Shown here: positions 9,839 to 18,537 of the stretch, one piece after another
Layout: every line of letters starts with the position of its first letter
How positions within the stretch are numbered: position 1 is the stretch's first letter
DNA from: Anaerolineae bacterium
GTDB taxonomy: Bacteria; Chloroflexota; Anaerolineae; Aggregatilineales; JAFGMM01
Length of the DNA stretch: 64,000 nucleotides
Reading direction: 5' to 3'
NCBI GenBank assembly: GCA_027494055.1
Contig: JAOSJO010000023.1
Span: 565,919 to 629,918 of the forward strand
The notes under the pieces: model-generated
What the model was told of the DNA's origin: nothing
The model's input: the letters and a program-made list of their open reading frames with translations, nothing else
Database searches by the model: none
Translations under genes and position numbers: made by a program

Positions 9839-11287
9839 ATGTCTTACAGACGACCTTCCAACTTACGCAATGCGCGCGGACCTGACGGGCGCTGGCAATG
9901 GCTGTTTGTCGGCGGGGTGCTGGGTTTTGGCTGCGCCCTCGTCGGGTGCCTGATTCTGGTCACCACGGGCTACATCACCCTCAACGCACAGCAGACTGCA
10001 AACCTCGCAACCGAGATTGTGGCAAACGAAACCGACGACGCCACGGTGTGCGGCCCGGTGGACGAAATCTGCGGCACCGCGATTGCCGCCGCCGGCGGCG
10101 GGGCGACGCAGACGCCTCCCAGCGCGCCGCCGGAGCAGCCCACCGCCGACGCTGCCGACGAGACGGAAGCGAGTGCAGCGGGCGACGAGACGGCGGAGAG
10201 CGCGGCCGGCGACACCCCGCCGCAGCCGCCGGAAACCACCGACACGCCAGCCGTCCCAGACGCCCCGGCAGAAACGCCCACGCCCTCCAACACGCCGCCG
10301 CCCACCTCCACACCGCCGCCCACCGAGCAGCCGATTGATCCGCGCCTCGAAGCGATCAAGACCGAGCTGGTCCCGGTGACGGGCGGCACGTTCCAGATGG
10401 GCACCAACCAGCAGGAGGCCGCCGGCGCGGTGCAGGAGTGCGTGAACAACGGTGGGGCCTGCGAGATCGGCATGGCCGAAGACTCGTTCCCGCCGCACCC
10501 GGTCACCATCACCAGCTTCCAGATCGAGCGTTACGAGGTCAGCGTCAGCCAGTTCGCCGCCTTCCTCAATGTGTTGGGTCCCGGCAGCCACACCAACGGC
10601 TGCAACGGCCCCTGCGCAACGACGCAGGACGAGGACACCACCAGCCCCATCGTCTACGACGGCGACACGTATGCGCCGCGCCAGTACGCCGGCGACCGCC
10701 CGGTGACGAACGTAAGCTGGTTCGGCGCGAACGCCTACTGCGAAGCGACTGGCCGCCGGCTGCCGACCGAGGCTGAATGGGAACGCGCCGCGCGCGGCCC
10801 GGAGGGGTACATCTACCCCTGGGGATGGACGTTCGACAACACGCGCGCCAACACCAACCAGTCAGGCACGGGGGCACCACCGTCATCGGCACGTACCCGA
10901 ACGGGGCCAGCCCCTTCGGCGCGGAGGATTTGTCTGGCAACGTCGCGGAGTGGGTCTACGACTGGTACCAGCCCGACTTCTACAGCACCGAACAGGCCCG
11001 CCAGCTCAACCCCCAGGGGCCGGTCACGGGCGCGGAGCGGGTGATTCGCGGCGGTGCCTGGGACCAGCGCCCGTTCTTCTCGCGCACGGTGCACCGCCTG
11101 TCCAGGCCGGCGAATACGGCAGCGCCCTGGATCGGCTTCCGGTGCGTCTCGGACGAGAACCCGCCGCCGGGGGCCGCTCCCGCAGCCGGCCAGGCTGATG
11201 CAGCGGTCACGCCGAGCATCACGCCCACGCTGGACCCGGAATATCACGCCCACCGACCTACCCACGCTGCCGCCGGGCGCAGGATGA
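9839..11287 (+). CDS. Membrane-anchored FGE-sulfatase (SUMF1) domain protein (two frameshifts)
   Basis: One N-terminal membrane segment (about residues 22-45), a long Pro/Thr/Ala-rich extracytoplasmic linker (to about 175), then a formylglycine-generating-enzyme-like domain: VPVTGGTFQMGTN, then PVTNVSWFGANAYCEATGRR, LPTEAEWERAARG, and after a frame change EDLSGNVAEWVYDWY and RVIRGGAWD. Most bacterial members of this domain outside true FGEs have structural or signalling roles, and no sulfatase gene is near, so a modifying activity is not claimed. The frame changes in the five-G run at about 10869 and again near 11241. Correcting the second gives a Thr/Pro tail ending at 11287, before the YhhN gene. 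Confidence 0.78.
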
Positions 11288-11316
11288 TTGGCCTCTGCTA
11301 AGGAGTAGGGCGCACG

Positions 11317-12063
11317 ATGCCCATTGCATCGCCGTTCGACCTGCTGATTCTGGTCTTGATGATCGTCTTCAGCGGGCTGTTGCTGTTCGGCTTCGCGTTC
11401 GGCAAGCTCCCTGTAGACCGCACCCAGCGCCAACCGCGCCAGACGCAGCTTGCACAGTCGGCGGTGCTGGTGACCTGCGCCCTGATCTGGTGGCTGGTGG
11501 GCGCGCGCAGCACCGAAGTTGAGGCGTTCGCGCGCTATGTCTTTCTGGGCATGTCGCTCGGTTTCCTCGGCGACATCCTGCTGAGCGACCTGCTGCGCAT
11601 CCGGAACGCCCTGATCCTGGGCATGGTCGCGTTTGGGGTGGGCCACATCTTCTACATCCTCGGCTACCGCGAGCTGCAAATCCTGTTCGGCCTGGAGGAC
11701 GCCCGCACGCTGGTGATCACGCTCGTGGTGGCCGGCGTGGTCAGCATCGGGACGTGGATGGGCCTGGTTTACGTGCCCGAAGGCGAAACGGCGCTCAACG
11801 TCGGCTCGCTGGTTTACGGCCTGGTGCTCGGCGGCATGGCCGGCTACGCGCTTGCGCTCGCGTTGCAGCTTCCCGCCTTCCTGCCGATGGCGGTGGGGGC
11901 CGTCCTCTTTTTGATCTCGGACATCATCTTGGGTAACTTCCTCTTCCGGCAAAATCGTTGGTACTTGGTGGGTGATGTCATTTGGTTTACCTACGTAATC
12001 GGCCAGGCGCTCATCGTCTTCAGCAACGCAACCGCGCTCACCTTGCTGGCGGAAGCGGTTTAA
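11317..12063 (+). CDS. YhhN/TMEM86 (lysoplasmalogenase-like) membrane protein
   Basis: A 248-residue polytopic membrane protein with about eight hydrophobic segments. Family marks are GMSLGFLGDILLSDLL, FGVGHIFYILGY and GAVLFLISDIILG, which match the YhhN/TMEM86 pattern of conserved Asp and His at membrane edges. Characterised eukaryotic members hydrolyse the vinyl-ether bond of lysoplasmalogens; bacterial substrates are mostly untested. The stop codon overlaps the next start as TAATG, so translation of the downstream M23 peptidase is probably coupled. Confidence 0.85.
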   Translation: MPIASPFDLLILVLMIVFSGLLLFGFAFGKLPVDRTQRQPRQTQLAQSAVLVTCALIWWLVGARSTEVEAFARYVFLGMSLGFLGDILLSDLLRIRNALILGMVAFGVGHIFYILGYRELQILFGLEDARTLVITLVVAGVVSIGTWMGLVYVPEGETALNVGSLVYGLVLGGMAGYALALALQLPAFLPMAVGAVLFLISDIILGNFLFRQNRWYLVGDVIWFTYVIGQALIVFSNATALTLLAEAV

Positions 12064-13637
12064 TGCGGCTGGCGCTCGCGCTGTCGCTGCTCCTCACACT
12101 GCTGGCGAGCGCCGTTTTCCCCCCCCTGGCGGAAGCGCAACTCGATTGTGGCGTCGTGGACGCCATCGACTACCCGTTGCCGGGTGACCGCTTTCGCATC
12201 GGCTTTGGGTTCGGCGCGGAGAGCCGCCGCTTCGGCGGCCTGCTGCACGGCGGCGAGGACTGGTGGGGCCGGAACGGAAAGACCCTCGGCGAGCCGGTCT
12301 ATGCCGTCGCGCGCGGGCGCGTGACGCTCTCCTCCGCGACCGTGTGGGGGCCGGACAAGGGCGTGGTCATCATCGCGCACACGATGCCCGACCGCAGCGT
12401 GTGGTATTCGCTCTACGGCCACCTGGAGCCGCTGAACGGGTACGAGTTCCCGACGGCGGGGTCGTGCGTCCAGCTTGGCGACATCGTCGGCGCGATCGGC
12501 GCGGGCCGGGCCAGCCCGCACCTGCACTTCGAGATCCGCAACTTCAACTCCGACCAACCCGGCCCGAACTACTGGTCCATCGACCCGAAGACGAACGGTT
12601 GGGCCAACCCGACCCAGTTCATCATCGACTGGCAGACGTGGCTGCGCGGCCTGGATGCGTGGCGGCTCAACCTGTACCGGGGCGTGTCCGCCCAGACCCC
12701 GGCCATCATGCGCGATGACGGGACCATCCTCTACCTCGACGGCAGCGTGATCTTCGCCGTGTCGCCGGCGCGCCAGTACGTCTGGTACTCGGTCACGCTC
12801 AGCGCCCCGCCGGTGGGCATGGTGCGCACCGCCCCGGAGAACTTCACCGTCGCGCTGGAGACGGGCCAGATGGAAGACTGGACGGACGAGGGGGTACGGC
12901 GGCTGATCTGGCAGGCCGCTGGACCGCCGAGCGGGCCGCCAATTGCCTTCGGCGACAGGCTGCTCGTGCACACGCCAGACGGCGGCCTGACCGCCTACGG
13001 CCCGGACCGCGCGCCCGCATGGCAGATCGCGGAGGTGGACCGCATCGTGAGCAGCGCCGTTAGCGGCGACACGCTGGCGCTGACCGACCGCACCGGCGCG
13101 TTCTGGCTGCTCGACGGCGCGGGGCAGGTGATCGACCAGGCGAAGCTGAACCGCCCCGGCGACCTCGCAGCCGCGCCCGGCGGCGGCTTCTACGTGCGGT
13201 CGAGCCGCGGCCTGTGGCGCGTGAGCGCCGGCGGGCAGTGGCGTTGGCTGGGCGAAGCGCCGCGCGCCAACCCGGTGCGTAGCCAACTCGTGGCCGACCC
13301 TGCCGACGGCTTCTACCTCTGGACCGGCTGGAGCGGGCGCGGTGAGGTCATCGCCTACGATGCGGAGGGCGCGGTGCGCTGGCGCACGCGCGTGCCGGAT
13401 GAACTCGGCGCCGTGAGCCTGACGCTGGACGGCGCGTGCCGCCTGCTCGTCGGCGGCAACACCGGCCACCTGTACGCCTTCGACCGCCGCGACGGAGAGC
13501 CGCTCGCCAACCTCAGGCTGTATGGCGACGGCAGCCCGGCCTTTGTCGGGGTCGCCAGCGACGGCCTGGCCCGGTTCCTGATCTACGACAAGCTCGTCGC
13601 GTTCGACCTGGAGGCGTTCACCGGGCCGTGCAATTGA
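12063..13637 (+). CDS. Secreted M23-family metallopeptidase with C-terminal propeller
   Basis: Signal peptide at residues 1-26 (MRLALALSLLLTLLASAVF), then an M23/LytM domain with the zinc ligand pattern HGGED, the segment YSLYGHLEPL and the catalytic SPHLHFEIR. The M23 fold cuts peptide crossbridges of peptidoglycan or acts as a scaffold; both active-site histidines are present, so activity is likely. From about residue 200 on the chain becomes repeats like LDGSVIFAVSPARQ and LTDRTGAFWLLDGAGQVID, a probable beta-propeller that may bind wall or protein partners. The ATG at 12063 shares a base with the stop of the YhhN gene; earlier in-frame starts lie inside that gene. Confidence 0.86.
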   Translation: MRLALALSLLLTLLASAVFPPLAEAQLDCGVVDAIDYPLPGDRFRIGFGFGAESRRFGGLLHGGEDWWGRNGKTLGEPVYAVARGRVTLSSATVWGPDKGVVIIAHTMPDRSVWYSLYGHLEPLNGYEFPTAGSCVQLGDIVGAIGAGRASPHLHFEIRNFNSDQPGPNYWSIDPKTNGWANPTQFIIDWQTWLRGLDAWRLNLYRGVSAQTPAIMRDDGTILYLDGSVIFAVSPARQYVWYSVTLSAPPVGMVRTAPENFTVALETGQMEDWTDEGVRRLIWQAAGPPSGPPIAFGDRLLVHTPDGGLTAYGPDRAPAWQIAEVDRIVSSAVSGDTLALTDRTGAFWLLDGAGQVIDQAKLNRPGDLAAAPGGGFYVRSSRGLWRVSAGGQWRWLGEAPRANPVRSQLVADPADGFYLWTGWSGRGEVIAYDAEGAVRWRTRVPDELGAVSLTLDGACRLLVGGNTGHLYAFDRRDGEPLANLRLYGDGSPAFVGVASDGLARFLIYDKLVAFDLEAFTGPCN

Positions 13638-13726
13638 GCTGTGGGCATTTATCAAGGACGCGCCCCCCGCCGGCGACAGCCGGCGCGCGGTGACGCGCTG
13701 AGCACACACAAGGATGGGAAACACCT

Positions 13727-14815
13727 GTGAAAGCCATTGTTCTCTGTGCGGGCGAGGGGACCCGCCTGCGCCCGATCAGCTTTACCGGTCCCAAGCACAT
13801 GCTCCCCATCGCCAACAAGCCCATCGTCCGGCACGTCGTCGAGTCCATCGTCGAGGCCGGCATCCGCGACATTGGCCTCATCATCAACCGGGGCTGGGAG
13901 TCCGCCTTCCGTGAGGCCTTCGCCAACGCGCACGCACGCTGGGGCGCGAACGTGGAGTTCATCTACCAGGATGAGCCGCTGGGCCTGGCGCACGCGGCCG
14001 GCTGCGCCCGCGACTTCGTGGGCGACGCGCCGTTCCTCATGTACCTCGGCGACAACCTGCTCGAAAAGGGCGTGACCGGCATCGTCGAGCGTTACGAGCG
14101 TGGCGGTTTCAACTCTGTCATTTCACTATACGAAGTCGATGACCCCACCGCCTTCGGCGTGGCCGAACTCGACGGCGAGCGCATCGTCCGCGTGGTCGAA
14201 AAGCCGAAGGAGCCGAAAAGCAACTGGGCCATCATGGGCGTGTACCTGTTCGACCACCACGTCTTCGACGTGATCGACGGCCTGAAGCCGTCGTGGCGCG
14301 GCGAGTACGAGATCACCGACGCGATCCAGGGCCTCGTTGACCGGGGGCTGGCGGTCGCGCCGCATTTCGTCGAGGGCTGGTGGCTCGACGCCGGCACGCC
14401 CGACGACATGATCCAGTCCAACCGGCGCAAGCTGCTGCAACTCGCGTCCAACGCGCAGACCGACGTGGGTACGGTGATCTGGGACGAGTGCCGCGACGAG
14501 GACCTGCCCGAAGGCACGGTGATCCGCAACAGCGAGATTCGCGGGCCGGTCATCATCGGCAGGCGCTGTCAGATCACCAACGCCTATATCGGGCCGTTCA
14601 CCTCCATCGGCGACGGCGTGATCGTATCGGGGAGCGAGGTCGAGAACTCGATTCTGTTGAACGACTGCCAGATTCTGGAGTTCGGGCCGCGCCTGGACAA
14701 GAGCATCATCGGGCGGCGCGCCCGGCTGACGGCAAGCGCGACCGCCGTCGGGTCGTCGTCCTCGACCTTCATCCTTGCCGACGACAGCGTGGTGAACCTG
14801 CGCCAGTGCACGTGA
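13727..14815 (+). CDS. Glucose-1-phosphate thymidylyltransferase, long form with beta-helix
   Basis: Nucleotidyltransferase that joins a sugar-1-phosphate to dTTP (or UTP), the first step of deoxysugar-nucleotide synthesis. The N-terminal Rossmann-like domain has the signature CAGEGTRLRP, the lysine in GPKHMLP, and LMYLGDNLL. The C-terminal 110 residues form a left-handed beta-helix (VIRNSEIRGPVIIGRRCQI), as in the StrD/RmlA-long subgroup of 350-360 residues. It starts at GTG 13727 after AAGGATGGG. rmlB, C and D are not next to it, so the final sugar is not defined. A strong hairpin terminator follows at 14887. Confidence 0.88.
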   Translation: MKAIVLCAGEGTRLRPISFTGPKHMLPIANKPIVRHVVESIVEAGIRDIGLIINRGWESAFREAFANAHARWGANVEFIYQDEPLGLAHAAGCARDFVGDAPFLMYLGDNLLEKGVTGIVERYERGGFNSVISLYEVDDPTAFGVAELDGERIVRVVEKPKEPKSNWAIMGVYLFDHHVFDVIDGLKPSWRGEYEITDAIQGLVDRGLAVAPHFVEGWWLDAGTPDDMIQSNRRKLLQLASNAQTDVGTVIWDECRDEDLPEGTVIRNSEIRGPVIIGRRCQITNAYIGPFTSIGDGVIVSGSEVENSILLNDCQILEFGPRLDKSIIGRRARLTASATAVGSSSSTFILADDSVVNLRQCT

Positions 14816-14886
14816 AGCAAGCGGGGGAATGCAAACTAAGGCCGGGAATGCGACAGCGCCGGCCTTATGTGCGGGCTATTGACTCC

Positions 14887-14920
14887 AGACGGGCGCCGGC
14901 CCGGCGCCCGTCTGTTGTTT
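14887..14920 (+). terminator. Rho-independent terminator after the nucleotidyltransferase gene
   Basis: A 12-bp perfect stem (AGACGGGCGCCG / CGGCGCCCGTCT) with a three-base loop at 14887-14913, followed by GTTGTTT on the plus strand. It sits between convergent genes 70 bases after one stop and 12 bases past the other, and could also halt transcription of the minus-strand RRM gene, although that side lacks a T run. Confidence 0.8.
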
Positions 14921-14924
14921 GGCT

Positions 14925-15206
14925 CTAGTAGCGGTTGCGGCGGCCTTCAGAGCGCGAGCTGCTGCGCTCGCGCGCTTCATCCACCCGCAAGGGACGCCCA
15001 CCGAGTTCGGTGCCGTTGAAGCGCTGAATGGCTTCCTGCGCCGCCTCGTCGGTGGTGTACTCCACAAACGCAAAGCCGCGTGAACGGCCCGTTTCGCGGT
15101 CGGTGATGAGGTTTACGGACTCGATCTCACCTGCCTGCTCAAAGAGTTCACGCAGTTCGGCCTCCGTAACCTGAAAGGCCAGATTCCCGACGAACAGTTT
15201 CTTCAC
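14925..15206 (-). CDS. RRM-type RNA-binding protein
   Basis: A 93-residue single RRM protein from GTG 15206, which follows a strong ribosome site (GGGGGAG). RNP2 (LFVGNL, residues 4-9) and RNP1 (RGFAFVEY, 43-50) are both intact, and a short Arg/Ser-rich tail (ARERSSSRSEGRRNRY) follows. Such small RRM proteins in cyanobacteria and Chloroflexota bind RNA and are often cold- or stress-regulated. A longer frame reaching 15326 exists, but its extra residues have no RRM similarity and include the leader hairpin, so the GTG start is preferred. Confidence 0.9.
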   Translation of the reverse strand: MKKLFVGNLAFQVTEAELRELFEQAGEIESVNLITDRETGRSRGFAFVEYTTDEAAQEAIQRFNGTELGGRPLRVDEARERSSSRSEGRRNRY

Positions 15207-15382
15207 TTCGTTCTCCCCCTTTTTGGGTAGATAGCCCGCTGCCTCCTCAAACAAAAGGCCCGCCCAGGACACCTCATCCTGGCGAGCTTTGTCTTGGCAC
15301 GACATGCTGTTGCAGGTCTTCGGCACTCGGGACTTGATTCGTTACGCCCAGTATAATAGCACAGGCGTCGCGGCTGCGCCAA
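15207..15382 (-). promoter_or_regulatory. Promoter and long structured leader of the RRM gene
   Basis: On the minus strand a promoter reads TTGGCG (15377-15382), an 18-base spacer, TATTAT (15353-15358). The transcript would carry a leader of about 140 bases before the GTG at 15206. The leader holds a perfect 6-bp stem CCAGGA-N7-TCCTGG followed by GCGGGCCTTTTGTTTG, which looks like an attenuator or thermosensitive element. A cold-shock-type leader would fit the gene it precedes; this is inference. Confidence 0.6.
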
Positions 15383-15506
15383 AAGTGGCGCGGGCGCAAA
15401 AGACCGCGCGCCGGCAGCCACGACCGGCGGAATTGGCTAGAAAGCACACCTGCATGTTATAAACGCGCGGCGGCGGGGGCGTGTGGAGAAGGCCAGAAAC
15501 AGCAAA

Positions 15507-15578
15507 TGAGCGCGGCAGGACTCGAACCTGCAACCAATGGCTTAAAAGGCCACTGCTCTACCATTGAGCTACGCGCCC
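15507..15578 (-). tRNA. tRNA-Lys (anticodon UUU)
   Basis: A 72-base cloverleaf on the minus strand. The acceptor stem pairs GGGCGCG with CGCGCTC plus discriminator A. The D arm contains AGCTCAATGGTAGAGC, the anticodon loop is CTTTTAA (anticodon TTT, lysine), and the T arm has GGTTCGAGTCC. CCA is not encoded. A TATACT -10-like element lies just upstream at 15591-15596. Confidence 0.95.
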
Positions 15579-15648
15579 ACATGCGCGCAAAGTATAGCAC
15601 GCCGGGGTGCGCGCTGCCAGCAGATTCCCGCCCCAACCAGGACACAAC

Positions 15649-17940
15649 ATGGCGCGACTGATCTTCCTGCTCCTGTTTGCCGTCTACCTGCTCACCTTCA
15701 GCGGCCAGATTCACAGCGGCGACGAAATCGCCATCCTTGCCGTCACCGACAGCCTGCTCGCGCGCGGGTCGTTCGACACCAACCTCAACATCTGGGGGCG
15801 CTACGGCCAGCCCTACCCCGCCGGCGTCCCGGATCACTTTGGCCCCTCCGGCGACCTCTACACGAAGAAGGGCATCGCCCAGTCGCTCGCACCCGCGCCG
15901 TTCTTCGCGCTGGGCGGCGTCTTCCCGGCGCTGGGGCGGGTCCACCTTGCGGCGCTCACCCACGGCCTCGTGACCGCGCTCACCGGCGCGCTGATCTTCA
16001 TGATCGCGCGCCGCCTGCGCTGCCGCGAGGTGAGCGCGCTCGCCGCCGCGCTGCTCTTCGGCCTGGCGACGCCGGCCTGGGTGTACGCGCGCTACCACTT
16101 CGGCGAGCCGCTCATCGGGCTGGCGTTGGCGCTCTGGTTCTACGCGCTGCTGCGCCTGCCGGCGTCGGTATCGCCCACCCCCTGGCTCGCGCTGAGCGGA
16201 TTCGCGGCCGGCCTTGCGGTGGCCGTGAACCTCACCAACGCGCTGCTCGTCCCGCTCCTCCTACCGGCGACGTACTTCGCGCTGCGCGGGCGGCTCAGCG
16301 TGCGCCACTGGGTCGCCCTGGGCGCGCCGCTCGCCGTGATCGGACTGGGGCTGGCGGCGCTCAATGTGCTGCGGTTCGGCGCGCCGCTCAACGCCGGCCA
16401 GAATCCCGAACTGGGCGAGGGCTTCACCACACCGCTGTGGTTCGGCGTGTACGGGCTGCTCCTCAGCCCGGCGCGCGGCCTGTTGGTGCACAGCCCGTCC
16501 GTGCTGATCGGCGTGGCGGGGTGGTTCGGGTTGCGCCGCCGCCATGCGCCCCTGGCGTGGCTGTCCGCCGGCGTGGTCGTGATCTCCCTCGTGGCCTTTG
16601 GCACGTACTTCGCGTGGTGGGCGGGCTACAACTGGGGGCCGCGCTACCTGCTGCCGCTGGCCGTTCCCGCTGCGATAGCGGCTGCGCCGGCCTTCGACTG
16701 GCTCCTGGGCGCGCGCAGTCGTGTGCGCGCGGCGGCGGCGGTCGCCGTCGCGTCGCTGCTGGGCGTCTCACTGCTCATCCAGGCGCTCGGCGTGGCCGTC
16801 CCCTTCGGCGATTACGAAGTCGCGCTGACCGAACAGTACGGCTTCGACAACACGCCACCGATCCTGTACCAGTATGGCGAAGCCGTGCTCAACGACTGGT
16901 CGCTCTCGCCCGTCCTGGGGCACGCGCGGCTGCTGGCGGACGGCGGCGTGACTGACGTCAGTTGGTTCACGCGCGCCGGCATCGACTGGGCGGCGGCGCT
17001 CCCGCTGGCGGCGTTTGTCGCGCTGCTTGCGGCGCTGCTCGTCCGGCGCGCGCGCGGCCGGCCCGTTGGACGGCGGGCGCTGGCGGCGCTTGCCGTGCTG
17101 GCGGTCGCGCTCGCCGGTTGGGCGCTCGTCCGCAACGCCGCGCACCCTCTTGACCCCTACAGCGCGCCCGCGCCGGCGCTGGACGCCGTCGCCACGGAAG
17201 CCGCGCAGGCAGGTGCGTCGCAGAGCGCGGGGGCGCTCATCTACGTGCCGGAGTACACGCGCAGCATCCTCGACCGCTACCCCGGCTTCCCGGCGGCCTG
17301 GGGGATGCCGCCGCTCGTCGCCCCCGACGCCGACCTGGAAGCGGCGCTGGCGACCGCGCAGGCGCGGCACGACTGGCTGTGGGTCGTGAGCTGGTTCGAC
17401 GCGCTGAGTCCCGACGCCTGGGCGGAGGCGCGGCTCGCGGCTGCGCACTATGCGCTGCCGCCGCGCGCCCAGGCGGGCGGCTTCTGGATTGGCCGCTACG
17501 CGACGCGCCGGGCCGACGAGGCGTGGCAGCCGGCCGGCTGGGCGTTGGATGCGGGGATGGCGTTGGAGGCGGCAGCCGTCGCGCCAGAAGCGCCCGCGCC
17601 GGGGGATACGCTGCGCATCGCGCTGCGCTGGGAGGCGGCGCGCGCCATCGACGGCGACTATGTGATCTTCGTGCACCTCGTGGACGAGGGCGGGACCGTC
17701 ATCGCCAGCGCGGACCACGCGCCGCAGAACGCCTTCCGCCCTACGTGGGACTGGGAGGCCGGGGAGACGGTCGTTGACCGGACGGCGCTGCCGCTGCCGG
17801 CGTCGCTGGCGCGCGGGCGGGACTACGCCGTGCGTGTTGGCCTGTACGACTGGCGCACACCGGAGGCGCGGCTCGTTGGCAGGACGGCCACAGGTGAAGT
17901 GACGGACTCGTGGGAGGTGATGCGGTTCCGGTTGCCGTGA
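15649..17940 (+). CDS. GT39/PMT-like polytopic membrane glycosyltransferase
   Basis: A 764-residue protein with around a dozen hydrophobic segments and a long extracytoplasmic tail. The start of the chain (FSGQIHSGDEIAILAVTDSL) has the acidic residues placed in the first loop as in GT-C enzymes that use lipid-phosphate sugars. ALLFGLATPAWVYARYHFGE is another family-like segment. The last 250 residues are soluble, with a beta-sandwich-like region (LRIALRWEAARAIDGDYVIF). Likely role: transfer of a sugar to an envelope lipid, protein or glycan; donor and acceptor are unknown. ATG 15649 is preferred because it opens directly into the first membrane helix. It converges with the TPR gene at 17962. 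Confidence 0.75.
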   Translation: MARLIFLLLFAVYLLTFSGQIHSGDEIAILAVTDSLLARGSFDTNLNIWGRYGQPYPAGVPDHFGPSGDLYTKKGIAQSLAPAPFFALGGVFPALGRVHLAALTHGLVTALTGALIFMIARRLRCREVSALAAALLFGLATPAWVYARYHFGEPLIGLALALWFYALLRLPASVSPTPWLALSGFAAGLAVAVNLTNALLVPLLLPATYFALRGRLSVRHWVALGAPLAVIGLGLAALNVLRFGAPLNAGQNPELGEGFTTPLWFGVYGLLLSPARGLLVHSPSVLIGVAGWFGLRRRHAPLAWLSAGVVVISLVAFGTYFAWWAGYNWGPRYLLPLAVPAAIAAAPAFDWLLGARSRVRAAAAVAVASLLGVSLLIQALGVAVPFGDYEVALTEQYGFDNTPPILYQYGEAVLNDWSLSPVLGHARLLADGGVTDVSWFTRAGIDWAAALPLAAFVALLAALLVRRARGRPVGRRALAALAVLAVALAGWALVRNAAHPLDPYSAPAPALDAVATEAAQAGASQSAGALIYVPEYTRSILDRYPGFPAAWGMPPLVAPDADLEAALATAQARHDWLWVVSWFDALSPDAWAEARLAAAHYALPPRAQAGGFWIGRYATRRADEAWQPAGWALDAGMALEAAAVAPEAPAPGDTLRIALRWEAARAIDGDYVIFVHLVDEGGTVIASADHAPQNAFRPTWDWEAGETVVDRTALPLPASLARGRDYAVRVGLYDWRTPEARLVGRTATGEVTDSWEVMRFRLP

Positions 17941-17961
17941 GGGCGGGGCGCGACGCCGGCG

Positions 17962-18438
17962 CTACCCGGCCAGGAGGAGAATCGCCACCACGATCAGGAG
18001 AAGCGTCCCGATTGCGAACAGCGCCATCAGGCCGAGCAGCAGGCCGCGATTGCCCGCCAGCCGCTCGATACGCGACGCCCGCGCGCCGCGCCGGGTGGAT
18101 TCGGCCTCGATATCGTCCTCAAAGAAGAGGTCCGCGCCAGGCGCAACCGCCTCGGCCTCGCCGATTGCCTCGTCGGCAAACGGGTCGAAGTCGCCAAAGA
18201 TGTCTTCCTCGTCGCTCTGCTCAAGGAGCTGGAGCGCTGCCCTGGCCCCGGCGTGCTCGCCGTCGATTGCCAGCACGTTGTCCAGGCAGATGCGCCGCTC
18301 CTCGTCGGTATCGACAGCCTGATACATTAGGAACCAGGCGTCCGCGTTGTACTCGTCATTTTCGAGCAACTGTTCGAGGAGTTCGCGCGCCTCTTCCCGG
18401 TTGCCCTTTTCGAGCGCTTCCCTGGCTGCCTCGATCAT
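17962..18438 (-). CDS. TPR-like module protein with C-terminal membrane anchor (family member 4)
   Basis: A 158-residue protein: residues 1-75 are a TPR-like unit (EALEKGNREEARELLEQLL, then CLDNVLAIDGEHAGARAALQLL), residues 76-125 are acidic (SDEEDIFGDFDPFADEA), and the last 30 are one membrane helix (GLLLGLMALFAIGTLLLIV). The N-terminal unit is clearly related to those of the three genes upstream on the same strand. It has its own TACAAT -10-like element at 18506-18511. No extracytoplasmic domain follows the helix, unlike its two large neighbours. The function is unknown; a cytoplasmic docking module is a guess. Confidence 0.75.
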   Translation of the reverse strand: MIEAAREALEKGNREEARELLEQLLENDEYNADAWFLMYQAVDTDEERRICLDNVLAIDGEHAGARAALQLLEQSDEEDIFGDFDPFADEAIGEAEAVAPGADLFFEDDIEAESTRRGARASRIERLAGNRGLLLGLMALFAIGTLLLIVVAILLLAG

Positions 18439-18537
18439 GTCACGCCCTCGTCATCCGTTCCGGCATAGGCCTTGCAGGATGCGTGCAGTAAACACCCCTG
18501 ACCGCATTGTAGCACGAGCCAGCCCGCCGCGAAACTG

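Noticed and set aside
9839..11287. FGE-domain protein as a true sulfatase-activating enzyme
   Set aside because: No sulfatase gene in the window, and the layout with a long linker and membrane anchor is typical of non-catalytic bacterial members.
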